DNA from: Bernardetiaceae bacterium | GTDB taxonomy: Bacteria; Bacteroidota; Bacteroidia; Cytophagales; Bernardetiaceae | Assembly (NCBI GenBank): GCA_020832465.1 | Contig: JAFIER010000263.1 | Location: 1-48,434, forward strand | Direction of reading: 5' to 3' | Length of the DNA: 48,434 nt | Shown here: in pieces, positions 44,357 through 48,434 of the stretch | How positions within the stretch are numbered: position 1 is the stretch's first letter | Layout: each line of letters begins with the position of its first letter | Made by a program: the position numbers and the translations under genes | Notes under the pieces: generated by a model | Databases searched by the model: none | What the model was told of the DNA's origin: nothing | What the model saw: the letters and a program-made list of their open reading frames with translations, nothing else

Positions 44357-45883
44357 ATGCGATTTATTATTCTTGTTGTATTTTTATTGTTTTCGTCTTT
44401 CTATTTTTCAAAAGGTGTGTGCGCACAGCCCCCTCATGATATTGAGCAAACGGTTGATATTTTTCAATCGGGTAATTTTCGTTTAGCTCAAAAAAGATTA
44501 GAAGAAAATTTAAAACACAATCCTAAAGACCGAAGTTCGCGTCTTATACTTGGTTTTATACTTTCTTACTTGGGTAAGAACGAAAAAGCCATCGCCACTT
44601 GGGAAGCAGGGCTTGATGGCACGGATAATGACTATTCCTACTATATGAGTATTGCAGAAGTAAGAGAAAAGCAAGCTAAGGAAGAACCTTTTTTTAGCCA
44701 GCTCCCCGAGTCTTTGCAAGATACGCCTTATAATTTTTTTAGAACCTTAGCCATTGAAGCCTATAGCAAAGCGCACGCCCTCTATCCATACCAGACAGAA
44801 CCGATAGAAGAGCTCGCCAGATTGCACCAAGACGAGGAGCAGTATGACGATGCTATTGCCTACCTGACGATGCTTGCCGAGCTATATCCAGAAAAAGATT
44901 TGCATCAAAACCGTATTGGTTTTTGCTATCTATTGCAAGAAAAAACAGAAGAAGCATTACTGCATTTTGAAAAAGCAGAATCTCTAAATCCTTATAATGG
45001 AACTACTTACAAAGGAAAAGCCCTTTGTTATGACCAAATGGAAAACCAAGAAGCCCAAAAAATATACAATGATAAGTATATGTTTTATGATGCTATACCT
45101 AAGTTTATCACACTTGAGTTTAGCCCTAAACGCTACGAGCAACTCAATCATTTTTTGATGCTCGGTATGCAAGAACAAAATTTTTATCATTACTACAACA
45201 AACGCAATCGTTTTTTTGATTCTCTCATTACAACCCTGCCTTTTCAAAAACAAAATGCAGAACTACTCGCTATTGCTTATTGGAATGACCTATTGGTAGA
45301 GGAAGAGCTCGAGCAAGTAATTCAGTACTTAAGCCAAGACCCCGATGAATACGGTATTTGGCTACTTTTACAAATCGCAGCACCCTGCAAACAAGTAAAA
45401 TTAAGTAATCCAATTTTGCAATGGATAGGTATAAACAAGCCCCCTGGTGCCTTTCGTTTTTTAATAGACCTCTTTGAAAAAGAAGAGCGAAATGCACAAC
45501 TCCAAATATCTGAAGCTCTTGTGCTCCTTCAAGACGACTTAGCAGTACCCTACTGGGCCAAACGCCTCGAATGGGCACAAGAATATACTACTGAAATACC
45601 TCAATTTGTGCAACCACGTGTTGTATCAAGAATCAAAGCAGCACTTGCACTTGGATATTTTGATATGCCACTCGCACACGAAGCACTGCAAAAAGGATTA
45701 CAAAAAAAAGCAATACGTGTCTTTTGTGCCGCCGCACTCTACAGACTCACTCAAAAAACAGAATACCTTGCAATTATTCAAAATTTTGCAAAAAAAGGCG
45801 GAAAAAGCCTCCAACTCGCTAACTATATAAGCGATTTTGATGACAAAAAAACAAAACGAATCGCTAAAAAATTGCGCTACTAA
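44357..45883 (+). CDS. Exported TPR protein, unknown function
   Basis: 508 residues with a signal peptide (1-24, ending GVCAQ) and TPR repeats in the first half (about 28-245; IFQSGNFRLAQKRLEENLKH, AIATWEAGL, ALLHFEKAESLNPYNGT). The second half (about 330-500) is helical and HEAT-like, ending in a very basic tail (DDKKTKRIAKKLRY). Probably periplasmic, possibly a scaffold. No family recognised. Monocistronic, divergent from gldH. Confidence 0.85.
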   Translation: MRFIILVVFLLFSSFYFSKGVCAQPPHDIEQTVDIFQSGNFRLAQKRLEENLKHNPKDRSSRLILGFILSYLGKNEKAIATWEAGLDGTDNDYSYYMSIAEVREKQAKEEPFFSQLPESLQDTPYNFFRTLAIEAYSKAHALYPYQTEPIEELARLHQDEEQYDDAIAYLTMLAELYPEKDLHQNRIGFCYLLQEKTEEALLHFEKAESLNPYNGTTYKGKALCYDQMENQEAQKIYNDKYMFYDAIPKFITLEFSPKRYEQLNHFLMLGMQEQNFYHYYNKRNRFFDSLITTLPFQKQNAELLAIAYWNDLLVEEELEQVIQYLSQDPDEYGIWLLLQIAAPCKQVKLSNPILQWIGINKPPGAFRFLIDLFEKEERNAQLQISEALVLLQDDLAVPYWAKRLEWAQEYTTEIPQFVQPRVVSRIKAALALGYFDMPLAHEALQKGLQKKAIRVFCAAALYRLTQKTEYLAIIQNFAKKGGKSLQLANYISDFDDKKTKRIAKKLRY

Positions 45884-46057
45884 AAACGCAGAATCATAAA
45901 CCACTAAGTAAGGACTACTTAATAATATTTAAAAGTGCTAAACCCTGCACGATTCTCAAAAAAAAACAAGTACTTTGTAGCGAAAAACAAAAAATATAAC
46001 AAATAACACACACCCAATACACACTTTTTACTTTATCATCACACATAAAACAACATC

Positions 46058-47038
46058 ATGAGAAAAGACAAATTTTTGATTATCGGTGCATCAGGGCAAA
46101 TCGGTACAGAACTCACCGAGAGTTTGAGAAACCTATATAGCACCGAGCAGGTGATAGCGTCTGATATTCGCGCACCCCATAATGAGGCTGCCATAGCACC
46201 TTTTGAAGTCCTAGATATTTGCGATGCCAAAGCCTTAGCGAATGTTGTGCAAAAACACCAGATTACTCAAATATACCATTTAGCAGCTATCCTTTCTGCC
46301 AAAGGAGAGGCTAATCCATTACAATCTTGGAACATCAACATGCAAGGCTTGCTCAACGTCCTCGAAATTGCAAAAGAAAAAAAATTACACCGAATTTATT
46401 TCCCAAGTTCTATTGCCGTTTTCGGACCCAATACCCCCTCGCCCGCACCGCAAGATACAGTGATGCAACCCCTTACCGTTTATGGTATCAGCAAAGCCGC
46501 AGGTGAAAATTGGTGCGCTTACTACCATAAAAAATATGGCGTCGACGTACGCGGACTCCGCTACCCAGGACTTATTGGATATAAATCACTACCCGGAGGC
46601 GGTACAACAGACTATGCCGTAGATATTTATCATAAAGCACTAGCACAAGAGCCTTTTGAATGCTTCTTGAATGCAGATACAAAACTGCCAATGATGTATA
46701 TGGCTGATGCCATACGCGCTACTATAGAACTCATGCACGCACCCACAGAACTAATCAAAATTCATCACGCTTATAATGTCGCTGCTATGAGCTTTGCACC
46801 AAAAGATATTGTCAAATCAGTCAGAAAGTATAAGCCAGACCTTGAAGTCAGTTATAAACCCGATTTTAGAGAGCAAATCGCTAAATCTTGGGTAGATGAT
46901 TTTGATGACAAAGCCGCACAAAACGACTGGAACTGGAAACCCGAATACGACTTGGATACCATGACCCAAGATATGCTCAAAAAACTACCCCAATATTTTG
47001 ACTTTTCAATCAATACCGAAGAAACAATTGTTTCCTAA
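46058..47038 (+). CDS. tdh: SDR-type L-threonine 3-dehydrogenase
   Basis: 326-residue extended short-chain dehydrogenase. NAD motif GASGQIGTEL (10-19), SSIAVFG and the YGISK active-site pair, and the threonine-dehydrogenase specific RYPGLIGYKSLPGGGTTDYA, MMYMADAIRATIELM and YNVAAMSF. It closely matches the known enzymes of flavobacteria, which oxidise threonine to 2-amino-3-ketobutyrate. The partner ligase (kbl) is not in the window. Monocistronic by spacing. Confidence 0.9.
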   Translation: MRKDKFLIIGASGQIGTELTESLRNLYSTEQVIASDIRAPHNEAAIAPFEVLDICDAKALANVVQKHQITQIYHLAAILSAKGEANPLQSWNINMQGLLNVLEIAKEKKLHRIYFPSSIAVFGPNTPSPAPQDTVMQPLTVYGISKAAGENWCAYYHKKYGVDVRGLRYPGLIGYKSLPGGGTTDYAVDIYHKALAQEPFECFLNADTKLPMMYMADAIRATIELMHAPTELIKIHHAYNVAAMSFAPKDIVKSVRKYKPDLEVSYKPDFREQIAKSWVDDFDDKAAQNDWNWKPEYDLDTMTQDMLKKLPQYFDFSINTEETIVS

Positions 47039-47079
47039 TTTTTGAAAATCTAATTATATCTATACCCAATAAATCTGTA

Positions 47080-47113
47080 TTAGAAATGACATTTCTTCAA
47101 GAAATGTCATTTC
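47080..47113. repeat. Intergenic hairpin (TGACA/TGTCA variant)
   Basis: Perfect stem AGAAATGACATTTCT / AGAAATGTCATTTCT with a 3-base loop TCA-type centre. The A-to-G change in the left arm is matched by T-to-C in the right arm relative to the common form. It lies between tdh and the glycosyltransferase. Confidence 0.8.
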
Positions 47114-47166
47114 TAATTTTAATCGCAATAACCCTTATCGCTAATTTTTCTAAGCCTATTTTATTT

Positions 47167-48237
47167 ATGCTCAAAATTTTTTTTCACGTAACCTCGCAAC
47201 AAGGGCACAAACTCTTTCATGCCAAGTATTTCAAGCCCCAAGCTTCACATCAAGAAGCTATATCCGAAATATTATCCGTAGGCAGTACAGCACTTATGGG
47301 AGCTTGTAAAGAAAAATTGGGCAAAAAACACTTCGTAACCTTTGCTAATTCTGCTTATTTGCAACAGCTTTGGGCAAAAGAACAAAAACTTAGTTATGAT
47401 AATAAAAATTGGGAAATTCAAATTTTAAATGCACAAATCGAGTACTTCCAACCCGATGTCATTTATACTGTAAACCCTGAATGGTTCTCTCAAAATTATA
47501 AAAAAATCGCAGATGTAAAGATTAAAGCAGCTTGGAAAGCATCTCCATTTGCTAAAGGATTAGATTTCTCTTGCTTTGATGTAGGCTTATCTTTTAATGA
47601 AACCTACCTCAAGCAACTCGATGACGCTGGCGTAAAAAGAGTTGTCCAACAAGATTTTTGCTTCGACCCAAACATAAAACCCACTCTTTTTAGTAGCCAA
47701 AATAAAGACATCGACCTGAGTTTTACAGGTACTTATAATGATTTTATGTTTCAAAAACGGAATACACTTTTGCACAAAATCATTCAACAATTTTACCTTA
47801 AAAAGAAAATTCGCTACTACCTCAAAACCTATCACCGTGTAAAAGGATTAGTACCTATTTTGCCTAAATCTTTTTATTTGGTATATCGCAAATCTGTATT
47901 TTTTAAAGATTTTCTCAATGTAATAAATCGCTCAAAAATTGTATTTAATTGTCATAGCGATAGCACTGGCGCGCGCAAAGGGAATATGCGTGTCTTTGAA
48001 GCACTTGGCATGGGAGCATTTATGCTCTCCGATATAGGCGAATATCCACCATATATCAAAGAAGGAAGAGATTTTATCGCCTACAAAGACCAAAATGATT
48101 TGATAGATAAGGTGCAGTATTTTTTGAAACATGAAAAAGAACGGCAAGAAATTGCACAAACAGGTTACGAAACAATCAAAAAATATCATAATGTAACAGA
48201 AACAGCAAAAAAGCTCGAGCAAATCTTTATAGGATAA
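47167..48237 (+). CDS. CgeB-like glycosyltransferase
   Basis: 356 residues, GT-B-like. The N-terminal half has no strong motif apart from the start MLKIFFHVTSQQGHKLF. The middle has DLSFTGTYND, and the C-terminal donor domain has SKIVFNCHSDSTGARKGNMRVFEALGMGAF... which I quote here only in part: key elements are NMRVFEALGMG, LSDIGEY, and the regular DLIDKVQYFLKH spacing of CgeB/Glyco_trans_1_2 proteins. The true start is ATG 47167; earlier codons lie in a repeat hairpin. Probably acts on a surface polysaccharide or glycoprotein; acceptor unknown. Ends 58 bases before a bidirectional terminator. Confidence 0.8.
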   Translation: MLKIFFHVTSQQGHKLFHAKYFKPQASHQEAISEILSVGSTALMGACKEKLGKKHFVTFANSAYLQQLWAKEQKLSYDNKNWEIQILNAQIEYFQPDVIYTVNPEWFSQNYKKIADVKIKAAWKASPFAKGLDFSCFDVGLSFNETYLKQLDDAGVKRVVQQDFCFDPNIKPTLFSSQNKDIDLSFTGTYNDFMFQKRNTLLHKIIQQFYLKKKIRYYLKTYHRVKGLVPILPKSFYLVYRKSVFFKDFLNVINRSKIVFNCHSDSTGARKGNMRVFEALGMGAFMLSDIGEYPPYIKEGRDFIAYKDQNDLIDKVQYFLKHEKERQEIAQTGYETIKKYHNVTETAKKLEQIFIG

Positions 48238-48294
48238 CTTTGATAAAAGTTCAGATTTTTGTCTGAATCAAGAATTTCAGGATTAGGAATTTCA

Positions 48295-48340
48295 AAAAAA
48301 AACTCTGACAAAGCCTTGAAGCCTCGCCAGAGTTTTTTTT
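48295..48340. terminator. Bidirectional terminator at the right edge
   Basis: AAAAAAAACTCTG (48295-48307) and CAGAGTTTTTTTT (48328-48340) around a 20-base loop with an inner GCCTT/AAGGC-like pairing. Serves the glycosyltransferase (+) and the partial minus-strand gene. Confidence 0.8.
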
Positions 48341-48380
48341 CACCTCGGAAGCGGTCGAAGACCCTCCCGATGGTTTGCGT

Positions 48381-48434
48381 TTATTCTTTTATCAATTTCT
48401 TAACAATCGTAGCCGCCTCGCCGTTTAAGCGGAG
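48381..48434 (-). CDS. C-terminal end of a probable T9SS cargo protein (partial)
   Basis: Reading leftward from the window edge: LRLNGEAATIVKKLIKE then TAA. This is the usual last strand of a type IX secretion C-terminal sorting domain (L-x-x-x-G ... K-L-I-K pattern). Only 17 codons are inside the window, so the nature of the cargo is unknown. PorU and PorV encoded in this window would process and carry such a protein. Confidence 0.6.
   Translation of the reverse strand, partial: LRLNGEAATIVKKLIKE

Noticed and set aside
2938-47113. Hairpins as classic REP elements mobilised by a RAYT transposase
   Set aside because: REP insertions do not normally make 8-9-bp target duplications, and no RAYT gene is in the window; the MITE reading fits families A and B better.
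47086-47166. Upstream ATG for the glycosyltransferase
   Set aside because: It lies inside a repeat hairpin (47080-47113); the protein start typical for the family is at 47167.
1-48434. CRISPR array, tRNA or rRNA genes
   Set aside because: The many repeats are dispersed and self-complementary without regular spacing, and no tRNA cloverleaf or rRNA-like stretch was recognised by eye.

Overview
The window looks like part of a Bacteroidota chromosome, most likely a Cytophagales-like, T9SS-positive and probably gliding lineage. Support comes from a type III (long) glutamine synthetase, porU and porV of the type IX secretion system, the gliding lipoprotein gldH, an Oar-like TonB-dependent receptor, an SDR-type threonine dehydrogenase of the flavobacterial kind, and promoters of the Bacteroidota form TTTG-N19-TATATTTG. 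The DNA is AT-rich. I saw no rRNA, tRNA, CRISPR array or intact transposase gene.

Layout. (1) 0.6-5.6 kb: housekeeping genes glnN (-), rlmD (+, TTG start) and a DnaQ-like exonuclease (-). (2) 5.9-13.3 kb, all minus: one receiver protein and three paralogous membrane histidine kinases. The most upstream kinase is broken by an in-frame TAA that replaces the Glu just after the phospho-acceptor His. (3) 13.7-22.2 kb, all plus: a defence island with a type III restriction-modification pair (mod, res), then a small acidic protein, a DndD-like SMC-type ATPase, and a protein with a DndE-like N-terminus fused to a HerA/FtsK-type ATPase. No cysteine desulfurase, DndB or DndC gene is present. (4) 22.5-26.6 kb, plus: a second signalling module (receiver, receiver-SpoIIE phosphatase, TPR kinase) that mirrors the one left of the island. 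(5) 26.9-37 kb: a lipoprotein, the Oar-like receptor, porV and porU. (6) 37.2-48.4 kb: a membrane TPR protein overlapping tsaE, nuoA, a WecA/MraY-like transferase, an alpha/beta hydrolase, hslV, gldH with a downstream outer-membrane-like protein, a TPR protein, threonine dehydrogenase, a CgeB-like glycosyltransferase, and the last 17 codons of what looks like a T9SS cargo C-terminal sorting domain.

The most striking non-coding signal is a dense set of short palindromic elements in nearly every larger intergenic gap. Two MITE-like families can be defined. Family A is about 122 bp, with terminal inverted repeats near CATACTACTATACAT and 9-bp target duplications (perfect at two sites). Family B is 91 bp, with ends GGTAGT/ACTACC and 7-8-bp target duplications. 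Both carry a stem of the type AGAAATAACATTTCT / AGAAATGTTATTTCT, which recurs alone at many 3' gene ends. Stem sequences differ between copies, but the changes are compensatory, so pairing is kept. At several sites the stem extends perfectly into locus-specific flanks.

How the parts fit: T9SS genes (porU, porV), gldH and a probable CTD-bearing cargo indicate a surface secretion/gliding lifestyle. The kinases and SpoIIE phosphatase form a local signalling set. The island between the two signalling modules is the best candidate for an undescribed system: a Dnd-like two-ATPase cassette uncoupled from sulfur chemistry and adjacent to type III restriction-modification. That functional reading is inference; the gene content is read directly from the sequence.
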